Below, piece after piece: positions 1-7,032 of a stretch of 11,783 nt of DNA. Position numbers and translations under genes: made by a program. Origin of the DNA: an uncultured Actinomycetes bacterium (GTDB lineage: Bacteria; Actinomycetota; Actinomycetes; Nanopelagicales; Nanopelagicaceae); contig CAIUAO010000024.1 in NCBI GenBank assembly GCA_903897155.1, positions 1 to 11,783 on the forward strand. The letters run 5' to 3'. The notes below the pieces were generated by a model that was not told the origin of the DNA, did not search any database, and was given only the letters and a program-made list of their open reading frames with translations. Position 1 is the stretch's first letter; every line of letters begins with the position of its first letter.

Positions 1-477
1 ATTTTAAGTGCAATGGAAAAAGGTGTTGCCAAGCAACTGAGGGAGCTTGTCTCATTTGATGAAGATTTAGCGGGCGGAATAATGACTACTCACTTATTGA
101 TAGTAAAAGAGAACGATACTGTTGCTGCCGCACTTAAACTATTAGTCGAGAATAAAGAGCGCGATAGCTCTGATGGCGTTGTAGTAGTAGATGCTAAGGG
201 GCAGCTCATTGACCACATTCAAACCGTTGAACTTATAGCGGCTAAAGCATCTTCAAATGTTCTAGACCTAGTTGCTAAACCATTTCCAACATCTGTTCAA
301 ATTGATACTCCGATTGCAGAAGTTGTCGAAGAATTCTCAAATAACCGAGGTTCTTCAATTATTGTTGTTGACGAAAAGAACAAACCAATTGGTCGAATTC
401 TTTCTGATGACCTGGTGGATGCTCTATCACGTAGTAGATCACGCGGATTTTCTAAAGGCAGCGGGGTCCTTTCATGA
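1..477 (+). CDS. MgtE_N/CBS-domain protein, C-terminal part (5' end outside window)
   Basis: The frame is open from base 1, reading I-L-S-A before the first Met at base 13, so this is the C-terminal part of a longer protein. The visible start (AMEKGVAKQLRELV, then DEDLAGGIMTT) matches the end of the MgtE intracellular N domain, where 'AGGxMTT' leads into the first CBS motif. Two CBS repeats follow, roughly residues 25-85 and 90-142 counted from base 13; the second contains SIIVVDEKNKPIGRILSDDL. A short basic Ser/Arg/Gly tail ends the protein, with no membrane helix, so it is not a full MgtE channel. In MgtE these domains sense Mg2+ or nucleotides and gate the pore. Its stop overlaps the next gene's start (ATGA), so a soluble regulator of that transporter is the natural inference. 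The fold is fairly sure and the partner role is inferred. Confidence 0.82.
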   Translation: MLSAMEKGVAKQLRELVSFDEDLAGGIMTTHLLIVKENDTVAAALKLLVENKERDSSDGVVVVDAKGQLIDHIQTVELIAAKASSNVLDLVAKPFPTSVQIDTPIAEVVEEFSNNRGSSIIVVDEKNKPIGRILSDDLVDALSRSRSRGFSKGSGVLS

Positions 478-1724
478 GTATCAATAAGATGATGACTACG
501 CGCAAGATTCGTCTCGCTGCATTTCTGGCGGTCATGGGACCTGGCGTGATTGCAGGTCTTGCAGATGATGATCCAGCAGGTATTACAACTTATTCTCAAT
601 TAGGAACTCAATTTGGTTATCGCATGCTCTGGACACTCGTGATTGCGACAGCTGCATTAATTATTTTCCAAGATCTTGGTTCTCGTATTGGCGTTGTCAC
701 TCGCCAAGGGCTTATAGGTTTAGTTCGTCAAAAATATGGAGCGCGCGCAGGTTCATTTAGTGCAGTTTCATTGATTTTGGCAAACTTAGGAACAATGACC
801 GCAGAGTTTGCTGGTGTTGCTGCTGCCGGACAATTATTTGGCGTTTCGCGATATGTAACAGTTCCCATTACGGGTTTAGTCATTTCATACTTGGTACTAC
901 GGGGTACATTTAAGAAAGCCGAGAGAGTCTTCTTTGCACTCTCTGCCGTATTTTTCGCGTACATAATTGCGGGATTCATGTCACATCCAAATTGGAGTAG
1001 CGCCTTTAAAGGCATGGTTACACCCACGATGCCTTTAAATCACCAGGCTATAAATATCGCCACTGCAACACTTGGAACGACACTTGCTCCATGGGGTCTG
1101 GCATTTATCCAGTCTTACGCCGTAGATAAGCGTCTAACACGAGATGATTTGAAATTGCTTCGAGCAGATGTTTGGGTTGGCTCACTGCTCACAGGCGTAA
1201 TCGGGTTCTTCGTAGTTATTACTTGCGCCGCCACTTTAAACAAACAACATATTTTTAGTATTACAGATGCGTCTCAAGCCGCAGTTGCACTTAAACCACT
1301 AGCCGGAACGCTTGCTAAGGATATTTTTGCTATTGGCATTATTGGGGCAGCATTACTTGCTGCATCAATCTTGCCTCTTTCCACCGCCTATTCTGTAAGT
1401 GATTTAACAGGCTCACCTGCAGCATTAGATGATAATTTTCAAGAAGCACCTCTTTTTTACTCAACATTTGCCGCTATCACAATCATAGGTGGCGGATTAA
1501 TCATGATTCCTGGCATATCACTTATTTGGATTTTGATTTCTTCACAAATCCTCAATGCGATTCTGCTCCTGCCGCTTCTTAGCTATATGTATGGAATTGC
1601 AAAAGATAAAAAACTCATGGGTGAGTTTGTAGCTAAGCGTTCATCATTGAACGTTTATGGTTCAGTTATTGCACTTGTTGCAGTCTGCGTTCTTGCTCAA
1701 TTCTGGTTCTTGTTCCATAACTAA
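474..1724 (+). CDS. NRAMP-family divalent metal transporter (Mg/Mn-type candidate)
   Basis: A 416-residue integral membrane protein with about 11 hydrophobic segments, the usual NRAMP/SLC11 size and layout. The unwound TM1 motif is DDDPAGITTYS (residues 31-41) instead of the canonical DPGN. The TM6 site reads GTTLAPWG (201-208) where Fe/Mn NRAMPs have A-x-x-M-P-H, so both the metal-coordinating Met and the His are absent. Loss of that Met is a hallmark of the NRAMP-related magnesium transporter branch, which favours hydrated Mg2+ and Mn2+ over Fe2+; this is family knowledge applied by motif only. The ATG overlaps the TGA of the CBS gene by four bases, indicating translational coupling. Met6 and Met7 are alternative starts. 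The membrane family is confident, the ion is not. Confidence 0.85.
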   Translation: MSINKMMTTRKIRLAAFLAVMGPGVIAGLADDDPAGITTYSQLGTQFGYRMLWTLVIATAALIIFQDLGSRIGVVTRQGLIGLVRQKYGARAGSFSAVSLILANLGTMTAEFAGVAAAGQLFGVSRYVTVPITGLVISYLVLRGTFKKAERVFFALSAVFFAYIIAGFMSHPNWSSAFKGMVTPTMPLNHQAINIATATLGTTLAPWGLAFIQSYAVDKRLTRDDLKLLRADVWVGSLLTGVIGFFVVITCAATLNKQHIFSITDASQAAVALKPLAGTLAKDIFAIGIIGAALLAASILPLSTAYSVSDLTGSPAALDDNFQEAPLFYSTFAAITIIGGGLIMIPGISLIWILISSQILNAILLLPLLSYMYGIAKDKKLMGEFVAKRSSLNVYGSVIALVAVCVLAQFWFLFHN

Positions 1725-1728
1725 AGCG

Positions 1729-2631
1729 ATGAAAACCCAAGAGCACACCGCTCTGCCCGAAGGCAGAGATATACCCTTTTTATTATTAGGAATTCTTGGA
1801 ATTGGCTCTTCCGGCCCGGTAATTGCAAAGAGTGTGATGCCAATTTCAACGCTCGTATTTTGGCGGAACCTCGGTGGGGCATTGATTATTGCACCTTTTG
1901 CTTACAGAAAAAAAGAGTGGAGAGTAAAAAGTAACCGCCCTGCAATGAAATTATCCGCCCTCTCAGGCGTATTACTTGGATTTCATTTTTTGGCCTTTTT
2001 TGCAGCGATGCGTTTTACGACAGTTGCGGCAGGAACTGCGCTTGCATCATTGCAGCCTATATTCGCTGCGATCTATTTAAAGTTTAAGGGAGCAAGAATT
2101 ACAGGGCAGTCATTGTTTGGACTTTTCCTAGCATTTGCATCGGTCATGCTTATTACTGGTATAGATTTTACACTCTCAACTCGAGCATTCACTGGTGATT
2201 TATTTGGAATTTTGTCGGGTGCTCTTGCTGCTGGATATGTACTACTTGGCTCTGGTGTTCAAAAGACATTATCTACATCTACATATACAACTATTTGTTA
2301 CGGCACATGTTCGCTCGTTGCCCTGGTAACTGCCCTTGGGACAAGATCACAAATCCTTCATTTTCAACTCAACCAATGGCTTTTGATGCTCTCACTGATT
2401 GTCGGGGCGCAGCTGCTTGGCCATAGTTTGTTTAATCTCACTCTCAAGCGTGTATCCCCAGTTGTTGTTTCACTAATCGTATTTTTCGAGGTTCCAGTCT
2501 CCGCCGTGATTGCTTTGATTTGGCTTCACCAAAAACCTCAGTCTGGAACAATTCCAGGAATTATTGGCTTGCTCATCGGGTGTGGGATATTTGTACTTAG
2601 AAATAAGCCAATAGAGGCCCCGGGTGATTGA
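1729..2631 (+). CDS. EamA/DMT-superfamily transporter
   Basis: A 300-residue, very hydrophobic protein with about ten predicted membrane segments in two halves, the pattern of the drug/metabolite transporter superfamily (EamA, RhaT/YdcZ-like). Visible hallmarks are the first-repeat segment near residues 50-60 (STLVFWRNLGGALIIAP), the segment TVAAGTALASLQPIFAAIYL, and the second-repeat segment SPVVVSLIVFFEVPVSAVIALIWL near the C-terminus. Such proteins usually export amino acids, nucleobases or other small metabolites; the substrate cannot be read from sequence. I start at the ATG four bases after the previous stop. A longer reading from 1657 lies inside the metal-transporter gene and adds only a non-family leader. 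The end overlaps the PHP gene by eight bases, so this is a middle gene of the operon. Confidence 0.82.
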   Translation: MKTQEHTALPEGRDIPFLLLGILGIGSSGPVIAKSVMPISTLVFWRNLGGALIIAPFAYRKKEWRVKSNRPAMKLSALSGVLLGFHFLAFFAAMRFTTVAAGTALASLQPIFAAIYLKFKGARITGQSLFGLFLAFASVMLITGIDFTLSTRAFTGDLFGILSGALAAGYVLLGSGVQKTLSTSTYTTICYGTCSLVALVTALGTRSQILHFQLNQWLLMLSLIVGAQLLGHSLFNLTLKRVSPVVVSLIVFFEVPVSAVIALIWLHQKPQSGTIPGIIGLLIGCGIFVLRNKPIEAPGD

Positions 2632-3469
2632 TCTACATACTCATACAAGCTTTAGTGATGGAACAGATTCACCAACAGAGCTGATTAATAAAGCACTAGC
2701 AAGTGGTATTTCAACTATTGGGCTAACAGACCATGACACAGTTGCAGGTTGGGATGAGGCAATAAGTCATCTTCGTCCGCGCATTGCTCTTGTTCCTGGC
2801 GCTGAGATCTCATGCCAAACTGAAGATGGAATTAGCGTGCACATGCTCGGATTGTTATTTGACCGAGAAAATAAAGAACTTGCTGATGTATTAGAACAAA
2901 CTCGCGAAAACCGAATTGGCCGGATGAACAAGATAATTGCTCGCCTTAATGGTGCCGGGTATGAAATCACAATGAGTGATGTTCAAGAACAACTTTCAGA
3001 TGGCGCAACACTTGGCAGACCTCATCTCGCCGATGCGCTAGTTGCAAAAGGATATTTAAAGTCGCGCGAGGAAGTATTCGCCGAACTTCTTCATAATAAT
3101 TCTCCGCATTATGTTGCTCACTACTCACCAACACCTGAGGTAGCGATCGCCTTGATCAAAGCAGCTGGAGGGGTCGCAGTTATTGCCCATCCGATGGCGT
3201 CACTTCGGGGCAGAGTTATTTCAACTGAGACGTTTAAAGATTATGTCTCTGCAGGTTTAGATGGAATAGAAGTATTTCATCGCGACCAAAGCGCAGAAAA
3301 TCGGGAGCTTTTGATAAATATTGCTAGCGAGCTGAGTCTTGTTGTTACAGGGTCTAGCGATTACCACGGCAATGGAAAGCTCAATCAACTTGGCGAATCA
3401 ACCACAAGCCCGGAGGAATTTTTCAAGCTTGAATCTAAGGCAAATGCCCGTCGAGTTATAAAGTTGTAA
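2624..3469 (+). CDS. PHP-domain phosphoesterase (RNase AM / nucleoside bisphosphate phosphatase type)
   Basis: A 281-residue PHP-family metal-dependent phosphoesterase. All expected metal ligands are visible: H5 and H7 with D12 (DLHTHTSFSDG), D36-H37-D38 (LTDHDT), E61 (PGAEIS), H73 (VHMLG), H134 (GRPHLA), H189 (AHPMA), and D246/H248 (SDYHG). The arrangement, including the RxxRM helix near residues 94-101 and the ATLGRPHLA element, fits the YciV/TrpH group. That group removes the 3' phosphate of 3',5'-nucleoside bisphosphates and trims RNA 5' ends. The GTG start lies eight bases inside the end of the EamA gene, and the protein begins directly with the first metal motif, so no earlier start is plausible. 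The 3' end overlaps the convergent DUF3107 gene by 14 bases. Precise substrate is inferred from family only. Confidence 0.87.
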   Translation: MIDLHTHTSFSDGTDSPTELINKALASGISTIGLTDHDTVAGWDEAISHLRPRIALVPGAEISCQTEDGISVHMLGLLFDRENKELADVLEQTRENRIGRMNKIIARLNGAGYEITMSDVQEQLSDGATLGRPHLADALVAKGYLKSREEVFAELLHNNSPHYVAHYSPTPEVAIALIKAAGGVAVIAHPMASLRGRVISTETFKDYVSAGLDGIEVFHRDQSAENRELLINIASELSLVVTGSSDYHGNGKLNQLGESTTSPEEFFKLESKANARRVIKL

Positions 3470-3710
3470 AGCCAACCTTACGTTCTGCTGAATCACCAAT
3501 TTCAATAAAGGCAATTTTCCCAGCGGGGACAAGAACTGTGCGACGTCTTGTGTCTGTTAGTTCTAGAGAAGTTTTCTTTTCAATTGCTTCATTTGCAAGT
3601 GATAAGACTTTATCTGGGGCTGTCTCTGTTTCAAAAACTAATTCATGGTTGGAATCGCTAATGCCGATTCTTACTTGTATTGATTGCTCAGATGATTTTT
3701 TAGTGGCCAT
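3456..3710 (-). CDS. DUF3107 family protein (Rv3208A/TB9.4-like)
   Basis: A short 84-residue protein matching actinobacterial DUF3107: the opening IQVRIGISDSNHELVFET, a middle LTDTRRRTVLVPAGKIAFIEIG, and the ending ERKVGF are the conserved parts. Mycobacterial TB9.4 (Rv3208A) has the same arrangement and sits beside the TetR gene Rv3208, as here. Molecular function is unknown; no catalytic motif, membrane segment or metal site is visible, and the fold looks like a small alpha/beta domain. Its start is 13 bases beyond the tetR stop, with no clear Shine-Dalgarno sequence, so translation may depend on coupling to tetR. The N-terminal extension (MATKKSSEQS) is longer than in TB9.4, so the true start could be slightly downstream. 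Its 3' end overlaps the PHP gene tail to tail. Confidence 0.85.
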   Translation of the reverse strand: MATKKSSEQSIQVRIGISDSNHELVFETETAPDKVLSLANEAIEKKTSLELTDTRRRTVLVPAGKIAFIEIGDSAERKVGFTTL

Positions 3711-3723
3711 GGATTTAGTTTAG

Positions 3724-4359
3724 TCATGAACTCGAACGAGGGAAACCTGAAATTCCTCGCCACTGCAAACTTGCGACGAGTCTCACAGCTGTGTCTCGAT
3801 CAATTTTGCCATCCCGTGAGAGCCAATGACGAGCGGTTGTCTGGGCGGTACCAATAAGTCCGACCGCTAGGAGCATTGCCGACTCCTGAGGCATCGCTGT
3901 ATCTGCTCTAATAGCTTCGCTAAATGCCAGCGCACAGTCATAAGACATTTTGTTCAAACGCTCACGCACTTGAGGCTCAACACTCATATCACTTTCAAAA
4001 AGCAAGCGAAATGCTTCTCCTTCATCATTAATGAAATCAAAGTAGGCGTTCACTGTTGCCAATACGCGTCCTGCATTTTCTTTAGTAGAACCCACGGCTG
4101 TTTGGATTTCTGCAACAAGTGATTCACAGTGAATATCTAAAACCGCAAGGTAGAGATCCAACTTGGAAGGAAAATGTTGATAGAGGACTGGCTTACTTAC
4201 ATTTGCTCTATCTGCGATCTCATCCATTGCAGCAGCGTGGTAACCGGCGGCTGTAAAGACTTCAAGTGCGGCTGTAAGCAAAGTTGCGCGCCTCTCATCA
4301 CGTGGTAACCGTAATTTGGCGTGAGGGGCCGCTGGGCTATTGAGATTGTCGGTGCTCAT
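3724..4359 (-). CDS. TetR-family transcriptional regulator (Rv3208-like)
   Basis: A 211-residue TetR regulator. The DNA-binding domain spans about residues 20-70: LPRDERRATLLTAALEVF, then AAMDEIADRANVSKPVLYQHF, with the recognition helix near residues 54-63, then PSKLDLYLAVLD. The remainder is the all-helical ligand/dimer domain, typical in length. The sequence strongly resembles M. tuberculosis Rv3208, and the downstream DUF3107 gene matches Rv3208A, so an old conserved pair. I place the start at 4359 (MSTDNLNS) because a longer reading from 4413 would run into the divergent rhodanese gene and adds residues outside the family. There is no Shine-Dalgarno sequence, but a TACGAT -10 box ends seven bases before the ATG, pointing to a leaderless mRNA. 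It may control itself and rhodanese-mshB; the ligand is unknown. Confidence 0.88.
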   Translation of the reverse strand: MSTDNLNSPAAPHAKLRLPRDERRATLLTAALEVFTAAGYHAAAMDEIADRANVSKPVLYQHFPSKLDLYLAVLDIHCESLVAEIQTAVGSTKENAGRVLATVNAYFDFINDEGEAFRLLFESDMSVEPQVRERLNKMSYDCALAFSEAIRADTAMPQESAMLLAVGLIGTAQTTARHWLSRDGKIDRDTAVRLVASLQWRGISGFPRSSS

Positions 4360-4366
4360 TAGCGAG

Positions 4367-4372
4367 ATCGTA
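4367..4372 (-). promoter_or_regulatory. -10 box of tetR, leaderless transcript likely
   Basis: On the minus strand TACGAT lies at 4372-4367 and is followed by seven bases and then the ATG at 4359. That places the expected transcription start at or next to the A of the start codon. No Shine-Dalgarno sequence and no convincing -35 box are present. Confidence 0.45.
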
Positions 4373-4383
4373 TCCCAATCAGA

Positions 4384-4389
4384 GATAAT
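4384..4389 (+). promoter_or_regulatory. -10 box of rhodanese-mshB, leaderless transcript likely
   Basis: GATAAT is followed by six bases and the ATG at 4396, so the transcript should begin at the start codon. No -35 consensus is visible and there is no Shine-Dalgarno sequence in the short leader. This box and the opposing tetR -10 share a 36-bp interval, so one bound repressor could block both. Confidence 0.45.
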
Positions 4390-4395
4390 CAGCCC

Positions 4396-4725
4396 ATGAC
4401 TAACACCGGGCAACTTCCAGATGAGGTTTCAGCGACTGAGCTTTTAGACCTTTTCGCTAGCGGAGCCGACTTCCAGTTAGTCGATGTTCGAGAAGATCAT
4501 GAATGGCAAGAAGGCCACATTGAAGGTGCCACATGGATTGTGATGAATAAATTTGTCTCTGGCAGCGCATTTAGTGAATTAGCTAAAGACAAACCAATTA
4601 TTTTTCAATGTCGCTCAGGAGTTCGCTCAAGTGACTGCATGGATATTGCTCGGGCTGCTGGTTTTTCTAATACATCAAACCTAACTGGCGGAATTTTGGC
4701 TTGGTATAAAGCGGGCGGAAAGTAA
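4396..4725 (+). CDS. Single-domain rhodanese (sulfurtransferase)
   Basis: A 109-residue stand-alone rhodanese domain, the size of GlpE/PspE-type proteins. Visible hallmarks are LVDVREDHEWQEGHIEGA (residues 28-45) and the active-site loop CRSGVRS with the catalytic cysteine at C72, followed by the closing LTGGILAWYKAG. Such enzymes carry a persulfide on the loop cysteine and pass sulfur to thiols, cyanide or partner proteins. There is no signal peptide, so it is cytoplasmic. The stop overlaps the mshB start by one base (TAATG), so the two are co-translated; a link to low-molecular-weight thiol or persulfide chemistry is a reasonable inference from that. It is transcribed divergently from tetR and is probably leaderless. 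Confidence 0.92.
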   Translation: MTNTGQLPDEVSATELLDLFASGADFQLVDVREDHEWQEGHIEGATWIVMNKFVSGSAFSELAKDKPIIFQCRSGVRSSDCMDIARAAGFSNTSNLTGGILAWYKAGGK

Positions 4726-5618
4726 TGTCACTTAGTTTGTTGCTCGTGCATGCCCATCCTGATGATGAGACGATCAATAATGGCGCAACCATGGCTGCAT
4801 ATGTAGCCCAAGGGGTATCAGTCACTCTTGTTACTTGCACGCGTGGGGAAGAAGGAGAAGTCCTGGTTCCAGAGCTTGCCCATTTGGCTTCTTCTGCCGA
4901 TAACACTCTCGGTGATTACCGTATAGGTGAATTAGATCGAGCAATGGCGCAGCTGGGTGTGAAAGACCATATTTTTTTAGGTGCCCCAGATAAGAAATAT
5001 CGAGATAGCGGGATGATGGGCACATCTCAAAATGATGCACCGGGTACTTTTTGGAAAACAGATCTTGATGAAGCAGCATCAGATTTAGTTAAAGTCATTC
5101 GCGAACGTAAACCACAAGTTCTAGTTACCTATGATGAATTTGGTGGATATGGCCACCCTGACCACATTAAAGCTCATCAAGTTGCCATGCGCGCAGCAGA
5201 GTTAGCAGCAGATCCTTCATATGGCAGTGGCGGTGCATGGGAAATTTCTAAAATTTACTGGAGCGCAGTTCCACGCTCTGCAGTAAAAAATGGCCTTACT
5301 AGTAAGAAGTTGTATATGAAAGTTCTCCTTCGTGTCTTTAAGTATGTGCCATCAAAATGGATCACGATGCCTTTTGTTAAACCAGATGAACTAGTTACTA
5401 CAGAATTTGATGGAAATGCATATACCGCTGCGAAAATCGCTGCCCTCAAAGAGCACAAGACCCAACTCGTTATGGATGATTCAAAATTTGAGTTCTCTAA
5501 AAATCTCGCACTTGAGATTGGTGGCACTGAGTATTACACGCTAGTAAAGGGTGAAAAGGCTGGTGTATTTAATTCACAGGGGAGAGAGACAGATCTTTTT
5601 GCAGGGGTTAGGGGATAA
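4725..5618 (+). CDS. mshB: N-acetyl-glucosaminyl-inositol deacetylase of mycothiol synthesis
   Basis: A 297-residue LmbE/PIG-L deacetylase, close in length to M. tuberculosis MshB. It removes the acetyl group from GlcNAc-inositol, giving the GlcN-inositol that MshC joins to cysteine in mycothiol synthesis. The zinc motif HAHPDDE lies at residues 9-15, with H11 and D14 as metal ligands and D13 as catalytic base. The second motif YGHPDH (142-147) supplies H144 and the third ligand H147. Other MshB-like stretches are TCTRGEEGEV, DYRIGEL, and the C-terminal GRETDLFAG, which favour MshB over the related conjugate amidase Mca, although Mca remains possible. The gene overlaps the rhodanese stop by one base and the convergent cysS gene by 11 bases. 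Its presence implies a mycothiol-making actinobacterium. Confidence 0.9.
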   Translation: MSLSLLLVHAHPDDETINNGATMAAYVAQGVSVTLVTCTRGEEGEVLVPELAHLASSADNTLGDYRIGELDRAMAQLGVKDHIFLGAPDKKYRDSGMMGTSQNDAPGTFWKTDLDEAASDLVKVIRERKPQVLVTYDEFGGYGHPDHIKAHQVAMRAAELAADPSYGSGGAWEISKIYWSAVPRSAVKNGLTSKKLYMKVLLRVFKYVPSKWITMPFVKPDELVTTEFDGNAYTAAKIAALKEHKTQLVMDDSKFEFSKNLALEIGGTEYYTLVKGEKAGVFNSQGRETDLFAGVRG

Positions 5619-7032
5619 CTTCCCAGCTTTGCCCCTCAGGTGAATCACTTACTCTGATCTTAAGAAGTGCTAACTCATCTCTTAATTGATCGCTTAATTT
5701 AAAGTCTTTATTTTGGCGTGCTTGATTTCTGGCATCAAGTAACTTTTGCGCATCATCGCTGAGCTCAGCCTTCTTATCCCCACGCATTATGCCAAGACTA
5801 AAGAACTCATCAAGCTTCTCAAAAATATTTGCTTTTGTCATCGGCGATATAGATTCATCTTTTTCAAGTGACCTGAGCTTAACTATTACCCGCGGTGTAT
5901 CAAGATCATCGTTTAGATCAGCGATCACATCTGCAATGAACTTATCGGCGGCAGTGGTATCCACATGAGCGTCTTGAACTTGTCGCCACTCTTGATACTT
6001 TTTACGCCAACGCTTGATAGTTGTATCAGCGGCAGCAATAGATTCCCACGATAAGTCCATCTGACTTCTATATCGATTTTCTAAGAAACATAAGCGAACT
6101 GCAAGTGGATCAAAGCCGCGATCGATGACATCTTGCAGGAGGACAACATTGCCCGCACTTTTAGACATTTTGCGACCTTCAAATAGGAGATGTTCACCAT
6201 GAACCCAGTGATCTACTACTTCATCACCGCTTGCTGCATTTGATTGTGCACGTTCATTTTCATGGTGAGGGAAGCGAAGATCAATACCTCCAATATGAAC
6301 ATCTACTTTCTTATTTAAGTAGTGCATTGACATTGCCGAGCACTCAATATGCCACCCAGGAAAACCAATGCCCCACGGAGAATCCCAGACCATTGTTGTT
6401 CTATCCCCTGCTGCCTTCCAGAGCGCCCAGTCAGCATGAAACTTCTTTGCTCCATCATCATGATATTCATATCTGTGGCCAGGCTTAAGTGAATCTAATT
6501 TGTTCCCACTAATTGCCCCATAGGAAGGAAAAGTTTGGGCATCAAAGTAAACACTTTTATCGCTGCCAACATATGCGTGCGAAGATTTAATGAGTCCGGC
6601 GATCAGCTCTTGCATGCCTTCTATTTCTTCACTTGCTCGTGGATAAACCTCGGCAGGTTCAATGTTCAGACGTGCTAAATCTTGGTGGAATAGATCTTCA
6701 TACTTACGAGCAATTATAAATGGGTCGATCTTCTCTTTCTTTGCTTCAGCAACTACTTTGTCATCTCCAACTTCATTACCTTCGAAATCTTCACCCATAT
6801 GCCCAACATCGGTAATATTTTGAATAACTTTTACTTTAAAACCATTAAATATGATGAGCTTTGTAATGAGGTCACTTAAAAGGAATGTTCGTAGGTTACC
6901 AACATGCGCATCCCTATAAACCGTTGGCCCGCAGCAATATACCCGCGCATATTGACCATTTGAAAGAGATATTTCTTTATTGGTTCGTGATTGTGTATCA
7001 AAGATTTTAATTCCTGTAGGCATCTCACTCAT
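5608..7032 (-). CDS. cysS: Cysteine--tRNA ligase, divergent type
   Basis: A class I synthetase of 474 residues that charges tRNA-Cys. The HIGH-type signature is CGPTVYRDAHVGN (residues 34-46), KMSKS is at 288-292, and zinc-site elements are C34, C231 (WHIECS) and the histidines of FPHHENE (255-260). A full C-terminal region follows, including DDLDTPR and the ending ARNQARQNKDFKLSDQLRDEL, typical of CysRS. The mycothiol ligase MshC, a CysRS relative of about 410 residues, lacks that tail. The NITDVGHMGED stretch (residues 72-81) differs from the NVTDIDDK usual in actinobacterial CysRS and resembles enzymes of other phyla, suggesting transfer or replacement. I start at ATG 7032, with AGGTGA five bases upstream, overlapping the preceding stop as ATGAGTGA; GTG at 7041 is an alternative. 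Confidence 0.92.
   Translation of the reverse strand: MSEMPTGIKIFDTQSRTNKEISLSNGQYARVYCCGPTVYRDAHVGNLRTFLLSDLITKLIIFNGFKVKVIQNITDVGHMGEDFEGNEVGDDKVVAEAKKEKIDPFIIARKYEDLFHQDLARLNIEPAEVYPRASEEIEGMQELIAGLIKSSHAYVGSDKSVYFDAQTFPSYGAISGNKLDSLKPGHRYEYHDDGAKKFHADWALWKAAGDRTTMVWDSPWGIGFPGWHIECSAMSMHYLNKKVDVHIGGIDLRFPHHENERAQSNAASGDEVVDHWVHGEHLLFEGRKMSKSAGNVVLLQDVIDRGFDPLAVRLCFLENRYRSQMDLSWESIAAADTTIKRWRKKYQEWRQVQDAHVDTTAADKFIADVIADLNDDLDTPRVIVKLRSLEKDESISPMTKANIFEKLDEFFSLGIMRGDKKAELSDDAQKLLDARNQARQNKDFKLSDQLRDELALLKIRVSDSPEGQSWEVIP

Noticed and set aside
1657..1728. Longer N-terminus for the EamA transporter
   Set aside because: It lies within the end of the metal-transporter gene in another frame; the ATG at 1729 gives the normal family length.
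4360..4413. Longer N-terminus for the TetR regulator
   Set aside because: It overlaps the divergent rhodanese start and would read through both promoters; MSTDNLNS at 4359 fits the family.
5608..7032. Identification as MshC, the mycothiol cysteine ligase, because of the nearby mshB
   Set aside because: The protein has the full CysRS C-terminal region and CGPTVY/NITDVGH signatures; MshC is shorter and reads CGITPYDATHLGH.
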